Positions 24,235-35,516 of a stretch of DNA of 64,000 bases are shown piece by piece (position 1 is the stretch's first letter; each line of letters starts with the position of its first letter). The stretch lies in contig JANJXV010000039.1 of assembly GCA_024803745.1 (NCBI GenBank), forward strand, positions 7,072,001-7,136,000. The letters are read 5' to 3'. The position numbers were made by a program, and so were the translations under genes. Under the pieces are notes generated by a model. That model was not told the origin of the DNA and did no database searches. It was given only the letters and a program-made list of their open reading frames with translations. The stretch is from Megascapheus bottae (lineage: Eukaryota; Chordata; Mammalia; Rodentia; Geomyidae).

Positions 24235-24945
24235 GCGAGTCTAGCTACTCATGAGGCTGAGATCTGCAGGGTCACAAGTCGAAATCAGTTAGGGTAGAAA
24301 TGTCCAATGAGCCGGCAAATTTCCAATAAAAAAAAAGCTGGACTGGAGGCATGGTGCAAGTGGTACAGCACTTGCCTTGGAGTAAAAAAAAAGCTAAGTG
24401 AGATCTGAGTTTAAGCCCAGATATTTATTCATTCACACATATTCACACACAAATTGTTGACGTGGCAGGAAGGCCTGAGTTGAACCCATAGAACAAAAGA
24501 TAGAACTCAAGCCTGGTGCTGGTGGCTCATGACTGAAATCCTAGCTATTCAGGAGGCTGAGACCTGAGGATCTAGGTTTGAAGCCATCCTAGGTAGGAAA
24601 ATCCTTAAAACTCTTATCTCCAATTAACTCCATAGAAAAAGCTGGAAGTGGCACTGTGGCTTAGAGCCCTAGCCTCGAACACAAAGAGGCTCAGGGACAG
24701 CACCGAGACCCTGAATTCAAACCCCAGGATCAGAAAGGGGAAGAAAAAACAAAACACTGAGGTTTAGCCTAGTGGTAGAGTGCTTGCCTCGCATGCACAA
24801 AGACCCAGGTTCGATTCCTTGGTACCACATACATGGGGGAACGAAAAGCCAGAAGTGGTGCTGTGGCTTAAGTGGTAGAGCTCTAGCTTTGAGAAAGCCC
24901 AAGGATAATGCTCAGGCCCTGAGTTCAAGCCCCCTGACAGGCAGA
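24235..24945 (+). mobile_element. Two type B SINEs and one type D SINE in the IFNL1 remnant
   Basis: B 24235-24420, B 24510-24735, D 24745-24945, between exons 3 and 2 of the remnant. Confidence 0.8.
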
Positions 24946-25077
24946 AAAAAAATAGAAGTTGACCATAGTTGCAATTGTTGGAGGCTAGCCCAGAATAGAA
25001 GTCTGAGGTTAGCCTTGGCCATGCAGCAGTTTTAATTGCTTAGCCTGTAATAGCTACAGACACCAAAACATCTTTGG

Positions 25078-25281
25078 CCTTTTTTTGTTGTTTTTTGCCA
25101 GTCCTGGGCTTGAGCTCAGGGCCTGAACTCTGTCCTTGGACTTTCACAAGGCTAGAGCTCTACCACTTGAGCCTCAGCACCACTTCTGGGTTTTTTTCTA
25201 TGTATATGGTACTGAGGAATCGAACCCGGGTCTTCATTCACGCTAGGTAAGCACTCTACCATGAGGCCAAACTCCCAGCCC
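25078..25281 (-). mobile_element. Type D SINE inserted at IFNL1 exon 2
   Basis: Reversed full copy flanked by 'catctttgg' at 25069-25077 and 25282-25290. The joined host sequence is the end of the old exon 2. Confidence 0.92.
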
Positions 25282-25646
25282 CATCTTTGGTTTCTTGAAG
25301 GCTTCTACCTCCTGTGGCAAGAGAGATCAGAAGCGATCGAGGTGGCAGCCCAGGTTGATTGCCAGGGACCTGGAGGAGGTGACAGACTGTGCTGTGACAA
25401 TATCCAGAAACAGAGTCTCACCCCAAGAACCACGTGGGAAGCATCACGTGCACACTCAGGCTATACTCACCTCGTGGCTGGTGCTTCTGTGGTGGTCCTC
25501 GATGATATAGCTCAAGCCAAAAGCAAAAGCAGAAACAGCGTTTTCACAGCCCTCAAATATAAGCACCCACAGCTGGGTGGACCCAACCTCTGGCACAGCT
25601 CAGCGAATAGGTGGTGTGGCTAGGTTAATCGGAACTGAACCATATA

Positions 25647-25665
25647 GGGAAAGGAAACCGAAGTG
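25647..25665 (+). promoter_or_regulatory. ISRE-like purine motif upstream of the IFNL1 remnant
   Basis: 'gggaaaggaaaccgaagtg' contains GAAACCGAAG, close to the GAAANNGAAA core. It lies about 250 bases upstream (in gene direction) of the surviving IFNL1 exon 2, so it may be a relic of that promoter. Chance occurrence is possible. Confidence 0.3.
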
Positions 25666-25894
25666 CGCTCTCGCCAGACTGAAGCTGGTGTGGTTGAGAA
25701 TGCCAAGAGCAGCTTAGGTCTGGCTCGCTTTGATATTTCCGAGGCCATGGTGGACATGGGGGGAATGGGGGGGAGCTCGGAATAGAGCGCGTGTGGATGA
25801 GACTCTCACTGACGATGGCACAGCTTTCCATTCATAAACTCTTGGGGTGCTGCCATGGTTGTGCTAATTATGGTTAAGATTTGATTTTGGTGTG

Positions 25895-26380
25895 TTGGTG
25901 TCAGTTTGGGGGCTTGAACTCAGAGCCTGGCAGGGCTGTCCCTGAGCTTTGGTGGCCAAGGCTAGCGAGCGCTCTAGCACGGGAGCCCCAGATCTACTTC
26001 CAGCTTTTTTGGTAGTTCTTTGAGGTTAAGAGTCTCAGAATTCCCTGAGTAGGCTGGCTTTGAACCGTGATCCTCACATCTCAGCCTTCTGAGTAGCTAG
26101 GATGACGGGTATGAGCTACAGGCTCCTGTTCTCCCCCCCTCCCTTTTTGTCAATCGTAGAGCTTGAACTCTGGGCCTGGGTGTTGTCCCTGAACTCTTCA
26201 GCTCAAGGCTATCTTGCCCTACCCCTTAAGCCACAGTGCTACTTCAGGTTTTCCAGTGGTTAATTGGAGATAAGAGACTCGCAGTCTTTAGGGCCCAGGC
26301 TGGCTTTGAACCACCACCCTCCAATCTGAGCCTCCTGAGTAGCAGGATTACAGGCGTGAGCCACCACGCCCAGCTCCCCA
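25895..26380 (-). mobile_element. Two type B SINEs
   Basis: Reversed copies 25895-26130 and 26140-26380. The following 26400-27240 holds a CA run (26704-26751) and otherwise unassigned DNA. Confidence 0.8.
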
Positions 26381-26701
26381 TCCTTTTTAACTTCATATTT
26401 CTGAAATCTGTCAGTGGGGACATCCACTTCACTCTTCTAACTGCTGTATTATTTTAGAATACATCCAAGCCTGTTCATACCTACTCCCCCAGAAATGGAC
26501 ACCGAGGTGCTTTCAGCCCATAAGGCTCACACCTGTCTCCTGTGTGGGAGATTTTTTTTTCCAGCACACCAGCTGGATCCCTTCCCCCACAGCTCGTGGC
26601 CTCATCTTTTGTGCTCACTTGTAGAGTTCTCCATGCTGACAGCTCCCCACTTTATGACGATCTGGGATCTTTCAGGCTGAGTCTGAGAGCTTCTGTGTAT
26701 G

Positions 26702-26754
<53 letters not shown>

Positions 26755-27249
26755 TGTGCACATATGCAAAGCCAACTGGAAATTCTAGGGTGGATCAGCT
26801 CAGAGCCATCGTTAATCAGGTTTGTGTGAGAGTGATTTCAGTAGATTTCCTAAGGTGTGATACCCTCCTCCCCTTTCCCCCCCCTCTCAATCTGACACAT
26901 TTGCCTAAAAGGCACTCTGCTCCTCAAGCCACACTCCTAGCCCTTATTCCTTTTCTCTTTACTTTTCAGATGGGGTCTCTTGTTTTTTGCCCTAGGCTAG
27001 CCTCAAACCAGAAACTTCTTCTCTCCATCTCCTGAATAACTGAGGGCCTCTACTTTAATTTCTGCATCTATGGAGAATTCTTACACTCATAGTGCTGAGA
27101 TAAGGGTTAGGTTCCTTAGGGGCCTAGGGTATAAAATTTAAGGGGGTGTTCACTGTCTCAGTCAGGGGAGCACCCCAAATATCTCACTGTGCTTCAAATG
27201 ATACCACTGAACTGGTGTATGTATGTGAGACATGAACTGGTCACTAACC

Positions 27250-27640
27250 ATGAGCTTTTTCACTCAAGGCTAGCATTCTACCATTTGTGCCACAGCTGTA
27301 CTTTCTGCTTTTTGGTGGCTCATTGGAGATAAGGATCTCATGGATGGGCTGGGAGTCTAGCTTAATGGTCGAGTGCTTGCCTAGCATGCACAAAGATCCG
27401 GGTTTGATTCCTCAGTATCATATACATCGAAAAAGCCAGAAGTGGTACTATGGCTCAAGTGGTGGAGCTCTAGCTTTGAGAAAGACCAAGGACAGTGCTC
27501 AGGCCCTGAGTTCAAGCACCGGGACTGGCAAAAAAAAAAAAGAAAAGAAAAAGGAGTCCTACCCTAACTGGCTTTGAACCACAATTCTCAGATCTCAGCC
27601 TCTTGCATGGCTGGTATTACATGTGTGAGCCACTAGGGAA
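27250..27640. mobile_element. Reversed type B SINE split by a forward type D SINE
   Basis: B pieces 27250-27346 and 27560-27640; D forward 27347-27540. Unassigned DNA with a CA run (28136-28170) follows up to 28350. Confidence 0.8.
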
Positions 27641-28134
27641 GGGAAGAAGTCGTGTGTGTGTGAGGGGTGGAGGTGGGGGGGGCAGCCTGGAAACCAGATC
27701 TGAAACACAGAAGTGAGAAGCTGGGGGCTGCTTTTCTGTCTTGAGAAGAAATCCGAATAGAGAATCCTTGAAGCAGTGGGAGGAGACGGAGTCAGTCCTG
27801 AGTCACCTCTATCCTCCAGTGACATGAAAGTACAGAGTAAGGAGGCAGATGTTTTTAAAAGAAATTGGAGCATGGAGGAGGCCTGGGTGGGAATGTAAGG
27901 GGACACGTGGGAATTTGAGGGGGCAGGCCAGGAGAAAAATGATGGGTTTGGATGACATGCCTCAAACACAGCCCGTCATAAATAATGACACAATGTTTCC
28001 TGGGTGCTTTACACCCAGGCTGAGGAAGATGTCCGCCATAGCTACACCGCTGCCACCTGCAATGGGATTCGCTCTCTACTCGCTGGTGACACTGACGCTT
28101 GTAATCATCACGCCACCACCAACCCAGCCCTTAC

Positions 28135-28173
<39 letters not shown>

Positions 28174-28354
28174 TGCGCATGTGTGCACACCTGGTGAACA
28201 GTGCCATGTGCAGTTCAGCAGAAAGACCTGCTGGTGGCGCTGTCTTTCTTTCCTTCATCTTCCTTCCTTTCTCTCCCCACCCCCCCTTTATTTCTCTCTC
28301 TTTCAAGAAACTTAGAAACTTTCTTTCTTTTCCTTTTCCTTTTTTTTTGGGGGG

Positions 28355-28620
28355 GGGGTCAGTCCTGGGGCTTGAACTTTCTCAAGGCTAGAGCTCTACC
28401 ACTTGAACCACAGCACCACTTGCAGCTTTTGGGTGATTCATTGAGGATAAGAGTTTCATGGGAGCCAGGAGTTTGGCCTAGTGGTAGAGAGCTTGCCAAG
28501 CATGCATGGAGACCTGGGTTCGATTCCTCAGTATCACATACATAGAAAAAAACCAGAATTGCAATCCTGCAATCCTCAGATCTCAGCCTCCTGAGTAGTT
28601 AGGATGACAGACATGAGCTC
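28355..28620. mobile_element. Reversed type B SINE split by a forward type D piece
   Basis: B halves 28355-28461 and 28565-28620; D piece 28462-28560 lacks its second unit. A CT run of about 80 bases follows at 28634-28715. Between 28720 and 29310 I see no gene or repeat. Confidence 0.8.
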
Positions 28621-28629
28621 CCAGTCCCT

Positions 28630-28713
<84 letters not shown>

Positions 28714-29309
28714 GATAGTGAATTTCTCCTTTACCCCAGCACCTTGGTCAGCCTGGCCAGTAGATGGGGCTAGAGGAATCCCAGTGAGTAGCTCGGCCTG
28801 CCAGAGTTCTGGCAAGCATGCTTTTCTCTCCATGACTGGTTTCTCTGGGGACAGCTTTTTCTCTTGTTGGGTGGCAGCCTTGGATCCAGGGATTTCAGTC
28901 AATGCTGACCTGGTCACTGTCTTCTCATCCTCTCTCCAGTCTAAGCATGTGTGAACTGAGTTAGGCAGTTGATAACCCAGTCCTCAATCTGTATGGCTGC
29001 ACAGGAGCTGCAGCTGCAGCTGCTCAAGCTATATACACAGAAGAGCTGGAGGCTCCTTCCAAGCGTGTGCTCTAGATTCTAGCTGTGTGTGCTCTCAGCG
29101 GTTCCCCAAACTGCTTGCGTCCTCGCCTACCATCCTTGGCTTTGTCTGCCCTCCAGGGGCTGTTTCTGCTTCTCTGGTGATTAGAGGGCTGTTCCAGCTT
29201 TTAGCGATGGCAATATGAATGTTCTTTCCCAGTGGATCTTCCTTGGGTAACTTTGTCTCTAGTTCTAGGAAGCTCCCTCCTGCCCAGAATCCTGGTATTC
29301 AGAAACCTG

Positions 29310-30075
29310 AGAGCCACCGCTTAAGCCACAGCTCCACTTTGGGCTTTTTGCTAGTTAATTGGAGATTAGAGTCTCATGGACGTTCCTGGCTGTGCTGGTT
29401 TCAAACCTTGATCCTCAGATCTCAGCCTCCTGAGTAGCTAGGACTACTCAGCCACAGTCACATTTTCTTCAAAACATCTGTGTAGCTAGGTTCACTCAGA
29501 GCCTATATGCCTATTTCAGATTCCTCCCTTCTGCAAGTACCTTTCCTTGTGCAAAATTCTTGGAAAAGACTGGATAAGTTCCTGGGGTCAAGTGAAATTT
29601 CAGGACCATGGACAGGTAGTGATGTCTGAACACTGGTACCATGTCAAAAACACTTGAAATTTATTTATATCACCTCATTTTTTGTATTTATTGTTGTTTG
29701 TTTTGTGCCATACTGAAACTTGAACTTAAGGCCTGGGCACTATCCCTGAGATTCTTCTGCTCAAGGCCAGTGCTCTATTATTGGAGCCACAGCACCTCAA
29801 CTGGCTTTTTGTTGGTTAATTGGAGATGAGAATCTCATGGATTTTGCTGCCCAGACTGACTTTGAACTGAGATCCTCAGATCTCAGTCTCCCAGGATGAC
29901 AGGCCTGAGCTACTGGGGCCTGGTTCGTTTTACATTTCCATAAACCTTGTTAGGTACACCTTCCTGCCTACCAGGACTAGAACGCTAGGAATCATTTTCT
30001 CTCTTTCCCTTTTCTTGGCAGTACTGGGATTTGACCTCAGGGCTTCAAGCCTGTGCTCTACTATTTGAACCATGC
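29310..30075 (-). mobile_element. Type B SINE copies, minus strand
   Basis: Pieces 29310-29450, a fuller copy 29695-29935, and an ID fragment 30010-30075. The stretch 30080-30520 is unassigned. Confidence 0.7.
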
Positions 30076-30769
30076 TTCTGTGCCCCTGTACTTGGTCCCT
30101 TCTAGACAGTCACAGATCAGCCTAGCACTTGAAATGACACAAAACTTTTCTGAGATAATCCGATAAGCCCCCACAAGCCCCCACTTCTTCGTTGGCTAGA
30201 ACTGGAGGCTATAATTTCCCACTGCTTCTTCTCTAGTTCCACCCTCCCCCCATTTTGTCCTAAGGGAACAGAGCCAAGAAGATCCCCTGGCTGCCTTTGT
30301 CCTCCAGATGGCTTCCCCAGTTGGGCAGTGTCAGCAGACACTGTTTGACACCTCTGACAGGTGTCTGAGATGGGTAAAACCAAAGTATTTCCTCTTCAGA
30401 GAAGCTTCAAGAAGCTCCAATCTGGGGTTGGGACTCAGGACTGGTGGGAAATAGATGATTCTAGAAGCTCTGTGTCTATATCTGTCAGGACTCTGCTGAG
30501 AACCTGCTCCCAGGGCCATCAGGTCTCATGGTGCCAGCTAAGCTTGGTGTGGGTCGACCCCTCTGTGGGCTTCCTTCAGCCCCACTCGAGATCATAGTGA
30601 GGTGAGTTTCTCCCCCATGTGGTCCTGGCGTCATCTCATGAACCTTATACCAGACGTTGCCATTTCCTGCCTGCATCAGTTTCCTTTGGCTTCAGCAACA
30701 GTCCACCACAGAATTAATGACTTGAAAATATTCACATTTTCCAGCATGAAAACGCAGGAGGCCAAGTGC

Positions 30770-31045
30770 GATTTATAGGTACGACATTGCTATGTGACCT
30801 AATAGGTGAGATATTATTCAGCCACCTAAAGGAAGGAAATTCTGACAAGATAATTCATAGAAGAGACCTGAGGACCTGAAGCGGAGTGAAATGAACCACG
30901 GCACGCTATGATTCACGCCGTGTGAGTCCATAGATGTGGGGTCCTGGACACGCATAAACCCAGAGATGGAAAGTGGAAGCAGGGGTTGAGAGGTGAGGGA
31001 GGGGGGATTAGGACCTGGTATGCAATAGATAAAGAAATTGGGTTT
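30770..31045 (+). mobile_element. L1 3'-end fragment in the left arm
   Basis: 'attattcagccacctaaagg' and 'aaggaaattctgacaagata' resemble the 3' part of old mammalian L1 elements. Its mirror is at 54045-54330, so it predates the duplication. Confidence 0.55.
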
Positions 31046-31049
31046 TGCT

Positions 31050-31985
31050 GCCAGACACAGTGGCTCACACCTGTAATGCTAGCTGCTCTGGAGGCTGAGA
31101 TCTGAGGATCAAGGTTAAAAGACAGCCCCAGCACAAAAGGACCTGAGACTCTTCAACTAACCTCTAGAAAATGGGAAGTGGGGCTTGGCTCAAGGGAAGG
31201 GTGGTAGCCTTGAGCTGAAGAGCTCAGGGACAGCACCAAGGCCGAGTTCAAGCTCCATGACCCACCAAAAAAAAAATAAAAGTGGATTTTGCGAGATGAA
31301 GAAGAATCCTGGGGATTGATCTCTGCATGGACTCAAGGTGCTTAAAATTACTAAACTCCAACCAGGCATGGTGGTACACACATGCAATCCAAGCACTTAC
31401 AGACAGAGGTAGGAGGAGCATGAGTTCTAGGCCAGCATGAGCTACAACGTAAGGCAATAACTTAAAAAAAAAAAAACCTTAGCAAACTTAACACCTATCA
31501 AAAGTTACTATTATACATTTAAAATATATAGTTGTTGGGCCGGGAGTTTGGTAGAGTGCTTGCCTAGCATGCACCACAGACCTGGGTTCAATTCCTTGGT
31601 ACCACATACATAGTAAAAAGCCAGAAATGGTGCTGAGGCTCAGGTGGTAGAGCTCTAGCCTTGAGAAAGTCCAAGGACAATGCTCAGGCCCTGAGCTCAA
31701 GCCCAGGACTGGCAAAAAAAAATCAATGTTAATAAATTCTTTAAAAAATATATATAGTTGTTGGATTTGGGGTTTGGGGCTTTGTCAGATGTGGGGCTTG
31801 AACTTAGGGTCTGGGTGCTGTCCCTGAAAGCGACACTACCACATTGAGCCATAGCTCCACATCCAGTTTTCAGGTAGATACTTAGAAATGGATTTTCACA
31901 GACTTTCCTGTTCAAGCTAGCTTCAGATGTCAGCCTCCACAATAGCTAACACTAGAGACATGAGCCAACAATACCTGGCTTATAT
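31050..31985. mobile_element. SINEs specific to the left arm
   Basis: Type B + 31050-31290, B1-like + 31362-31460, type D + 31536-31720, type B - 31770-31985. Confidence 0.8.
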
Positions 31986-32246
31986 GTATATTTATGCGTA
32001 TATATTGAATTCACTAACTGAAAAGAACCACAAGGGAAATTCTCGCCAAGTTGAATTCTCTGCAATTCTAAAGATGAGAAATGCAAAATCCAGCCATGAG
32101 CAGTGCTAGTTCCCTCTGGAACCATAGGACACAGCAGGAACCTTTTTGTGTATGTGCCAATACTTGAACTCAGGTCCAGGATGCTGTCCCAATGAGAAGA
32201 AAAAGAAGACGTAGAGAAAGGTTTACCCTAAAGAATAAAACTCAGG

Positions 32247-32447
32247 GCCGGGAGTTTGGCCTAGTGGTTAAAGTGCTTGCCTAGCATGCATGAAGACCCG
32301 GGTTCGATTCCTCAGTACCACATACATAGAAAAAAGCCGGAAGTGGTGCTGAGGCTCAAGTGGTAGAGCTCTGGCCTTGAGAAAGTCCAAGGACAGTGCT
32401 CAGGCCCTGAGCTCAAGCCCAGGACTGGCAAAAAAAAAAAAAAAGAA
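32247..32447 (+). mobile_element. Type D SINE specific to the left arm
   Basis: Near-consensus full copy with an A tail, flanked by 'gaataaaactcaggg'-like direct repeats (about 32233 and 32446). Not seen at the mirror site. Confidence 0.88.
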
Positions 32448-32704
32448 TAAAACTCAGGGAAACTACTACCTCAGGAAACACAGAGAAGTGAGTGGGAACA
32501 CAGCAGGAAAGCCTGGAAGCCATTTATCCAAATCTCCCAGGAATACTAGGGAAGCCACATGTGGCTCCTTTCATCAGAACTGGAGGCAGACACACCTGGA
32601 GGGCCAGTCTCCACCTCCAGCCTCAGAACAAGCAGCAACACACGTGTGTGATTGCACATGGCAGTAAAGGAGCCCCAGTGTCCACAAGTGCACAAACCAC
32701 GACA

Positions 32705-32913
32705 CAATGGTGATTTATCTGCATGATTTATCTGCGTGATTTATTTGCAAAATTTTACCAAGAGTATAAAAAAATAAATACATTTTTGGCTCTGAGTTGG
32801 AGAATATACACACGTAATAAATACAGAAATGGCAATGGGGTAACATCAGGTAGAACAAGGAGTCAGTGCATAAATAAAGGGAAGGACCCAGGACTGGCTG
32901 TGCAGGGGCGCCG
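32705..32913 (-). promoter_or_regulatory. IFNL2: AU-rich 3'UTR of the left IFNL2/3-type gene, with poly(A) signals
   Basis: Reverse complement of the right-arm 3'UTR: 'tttatt' poly(A) signals near 32738-32745, the repeated 'gatttatctgcat' unit, and TAAAT pentamers. Confidence 0.6.
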
Positions 32914-34402
32914 TCATTTGCACTGGGGGCCCTTGATGACACAGCTCAGGTCCCGGGTGAGGAGGTGAAACAGGTTGAAGGTGACAGAGGCCTGCAGGCA
33001 GCCTGGAGACTCCTGTGGAGACACGATTGCGGGGGGAGGAAGAGTTACACTTGTGCAAGATGGGGATGCAGGCTCAGTGCTCCCCTATCCTGTCCACCAC
33101 CCACCCCTCACCTTCTTCAGGGCAGCCTGGAGTCTGTGCAGCCACTGGGCCAGGCGGCGGCTGTGGGGTCTGGGGCTGGCTGAGGGCTGAGCCAGAGCCT
33201 GGGGACAGAACAGAGTGGGGGTGACGCCAGGCCTGGCACCCAGGGGACCACCGGGCAGCAGAGCCCCCCATGGCCCAGGAGGACCTGGACCCAGGACTCA
33301 CACAGGCCTGGAGCTGCGAGTGGATGGAGTGCAGGGTGCTGAGTGGCTGCTCCAGGAGGTCCCCCAGGGCGGGGTCAGCCACGGAGCCCAGGACCTTCAG
33401 CGTCAGGGCCAGCTCAGAGCCCAGGGCCCGGGGGCGCTCCCACACCTGAGGGGCAGACACAGGGTGGGGCTCAGCTGAGGAGGGGCTAGGAGGGGAGTCG
33501 GGAGGGACAGGAGAGGGGACACTGGTAGCAGCACAGACAATGCTTTCCCCAGAGACCAGGTCTGGGAGTCATGGAGGAGAGAGGAGAGGGGGAGGCAGGG
33601 AGGGGAGGACTCAGAGAGGAGACCACAGAGGGGCATGGGGAGGGGAGGCCAGACCTGACTCCAACTCACCTGCAGCTGCCTCAGGTCCCGGGCCCTGGGG
33701 AAGACGTGGGAGCTGCACTTGACGTCCTTCTGCAGGAGGGACTGTTCCTGGAGGGGAGGGCACAGGTTACCCACGCAGGAGCTCCAGGACAGCCCAGCGT
33801 GGGCTAGTAGAGGTGAGCCTGAGCCCACAAAGGAGGGGAAGCATTAGCCAGTGCAGGAGGGAAGAGGTTAGCCCACAGGGGAGGAGGCAGGCTAGACCCA
33901 GCGAAGAAACTAGAGGATGCTCACGGAGGGGACATCCACACGCAGGAAGATGGCAGCCCCTCTCCAGGAGGGGGATTTGCACATGGCACTGAGGGCAGGA
34001 GCGAGCCCCCTGCAGCTGGGGTGCAGGTTAGCCCGCTGTGGGAGGGGGGATGCTCCCGGAAGCTCAGTGGCGATGGCAGCCCCCAGCGGAGGGGTCAGCC
34101 GGCACAGCAGAAGACCAGTCACTCACCAGGGCATCCTTGGCTCTCCTGAAGGCCTGGAACTCTTGTGGGGACAGGGACTGGAACTGGTCCAGGTGGCAGT
34201 CCCCGGCATCCGACTGTCTCTGGAGGGCCTTGGTCACAGGAGCTGCCTGGGTGCTGCCCAGAGCCCAGGCCATCAGCAAGGCCAGGAGGAGCCTGTGGTG
34301 TCCAGACATGTCTGTGGCACAGAAGGGCAGCAGGTGAGTGGGGAGGGCCCGGACACAGCGGGGTGGGGGACAGGCCAAGAGCACCTCCAACTCACCCTGC
34401 AA
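32914..34402 (-). CDS. IFNL2: Type III interferon lambda, IFNL2/3-type, left palindrome arm; first ATG lost
   Basis: This is a secreted antiviral cytokine that acts through IFNLR1/IL10RB (family knowledge). Minus-strand coding exons are 34127-34311, 33670-33747, 33302-33445, 33112-33198 and 32914-33012, all with GT-AG introns. A first exon ending at 34393 corresponds to MLQ-D of the right-arm copy, but its ATG reads ATA (34400-34402). Translation would therefore start at the exon 2 methionine (34307-34309), giving 196 residues that still begin with a hydrophobic signal peptide (HHRLLLALLMAWALG). Six cysteines are spaced for the family disulfides (42-139, 76-173, 192-199 in the 200-residue numbering). 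The remaining codons appear the same as in the right-arm gene. The name IFNL2 is given by position only; it could equally be called IFNL3. Confidence 0.92.
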
Positions 34403-34574
34403 TATCAGCGACTCTGGCGCCCCTCAGTAGTGGTTCCCGGGTTGGCGGCTGGAGAGGTGACACGGGCTCAGAGTGTCCTCGTGGACTGCAGCCTGCTGGG
34501 GCCAGACAGCCGAGGCTCGTGGGTTCCAGCGGGTTGGAAGACACGCTGAGTGCCAGGGCTCCAAGGCGCTGCTT

Positions 34575-34735
34575 CTTTTAACCTGGCTGGCTGGGCACTC
34601 CCAGCTGATGAAGGGAAAATGGAAAACGCAGCCTGGGTGACACTGGCCGCTAGGGGAGCCACGCTGGGAAAGCCCAGAGGGGGCGGGGCCACATAGGTGA
34701 GCAGCTGAGGGAAAAGGAAAGGGCGGGACACACCT
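34575..34735 (-). promoter_or_regulatory. IFNL2: Putative promoter of the left IFNL2/3-type gene
   Basis: Just upstream of the gene (minus strand) is a TATA-like 'ttaaaag' (34575-34581). An IRF-type purine run 'gggaaaatggaaaac' lies at 34613-34627, with a second 'gggaaaaggaaaggg' near 34708-34722. A kB-like decamer GGGAGTGCCC lies between the TATA-like box and the first IRF-type run. IFNL promoters are known to use IRF and NF-kB sites; the assignment to these exact strings is inference. Confidence 0.45.
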
Positions 34736-34810
34736 GGCGAGAGACTTAGTGACTTCCAGAAGGAGCCGTGAGCCACGAGGACAGGTCCCACTGCTTGTCA
34801 GGGTGTATCT

Positions 34811-34960
34811 CAATCAGACAGACAGGCAGACAGAGAGAGAGGGAGAGAGAGAGAGAGGGGGGGAGAGAGAGACAGACAGAAAGAGATAGAGACAGAGGGA
34901 GAGAGAGACAGAGGGAGAGAGAAACAAAGGGGGAGAGAGAGACAAAGAGAAAGAGAGAGA

Positions 34961-35040
<80 letters not shown>

Positions 35041-35042
35041 GC
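34811..35042 (+). repeat. (GA)n/(GACA)n microsatellite, left arm
   Basis: Imperfect GAGA and GACAGA runs ending in a pure GA stretch followed by (GACA)n at about 35010-35040. Confidence 0.95.
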
Positions 35043-35254
35043 ACAGGTCTGGGAGCTGAAGGCCTGCAGGACAGGGATGCTGAGAAGCTACAAAGTATCC
35101 AGGAACCCCAAGAAAGAAAGGGAGAGGTCCCCCATCTTTTCCTGAATAAAGCCATCTGAGAAGGATGGGGTCGGTCACCATCTTGGGGCTGACACCGTTC
35201 AAGGGACAACTCAGAGCCCTGGGAAACCAACACGGACAGCGAGACCCAAGATTG

Positions 35255-35470
35255 CTCCTGGGAGGGCTCGTGCCCACCATCCTAGCTACTCAGGAGGCTG
35301 AGATCCCAGGAGCCTGGTTTGAACACAACCAGGGAGACAAACGGACAGACTTATCTCCAATCAACCATGAAAAAGCCACCTGCAGAGATCTGAACCTCGT
35401 GGTAGAGTGCCAGTACTGAGCCACAAAAAGCTCCAAGGACAGTGACCAGTCCCTAAGCTCATGCCTTAGT
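35255..35470 (+). mobile_element. Type B SINE shared by both arms (left copy)
   Basis: 'ctagctactcaggaggctga' core. The mirror copy is at 48485-48690, so it predates the duplication. Confidence 0.8.
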
Positions 35471-35472
35471 GT

Positions 35473-35477
<5 letters not shown>

Positions 35478-35514
<37 letters not shown>
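35478..35514 (+). repeat. (CA)n microsatellite, left arm
   Basis: Pure CA run of about 36 bases, the counterpart of 48424-48478. Confidence 0.95.

Positions 35515-35516
<2 letters not shown>

Larger units (their letters stand above)
22700..25400 (-). pseudogene. IFNL1: IFNL1 pseudogene: converted exons 4-6, stop-bearing exons 2-3, SINE insertion
   Basis: Read on the minus strand. Exon 2 remnant is about 25282-25400 and aligns with the family GCH..RF / PQE..AFKK block, but has TGA after GCHLDRF and a one-base deletion before the old donor. Exon 3 is 24092-24169, with both splice sites kept but TAG at 24110-24112. Exon 4 is 23092-23235, exon 5 is 22902-22988 and exon 6 is 22700-22801; all three are open. 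Exons 4 and 5 look the same as in the IFNL2/3-type genes of this window. The last codons (DMSCVARGTLCVK, stop at 22700-22702) differ from those genes and resemble the IFNL1 tail. A type D SINE (25078-25281) sits at the exon 2 end, flanked by 9-base 'catctttgg' duplications. Position next to LRFN1 and minus orientation match human IFNL1 synteny. A first exon with an ATG was not found. The mouse Ifnl1 locus is also a pseudogene (established). Confidence 0.85.

Noticed and set aside
34810..35280. Long Ser/Leu-rich open frames over GA/CT repeats
   Set aside because: They arise from microsatellites (34.8-35.0 and 48.9-49.2 kb) and carry no coding signal.
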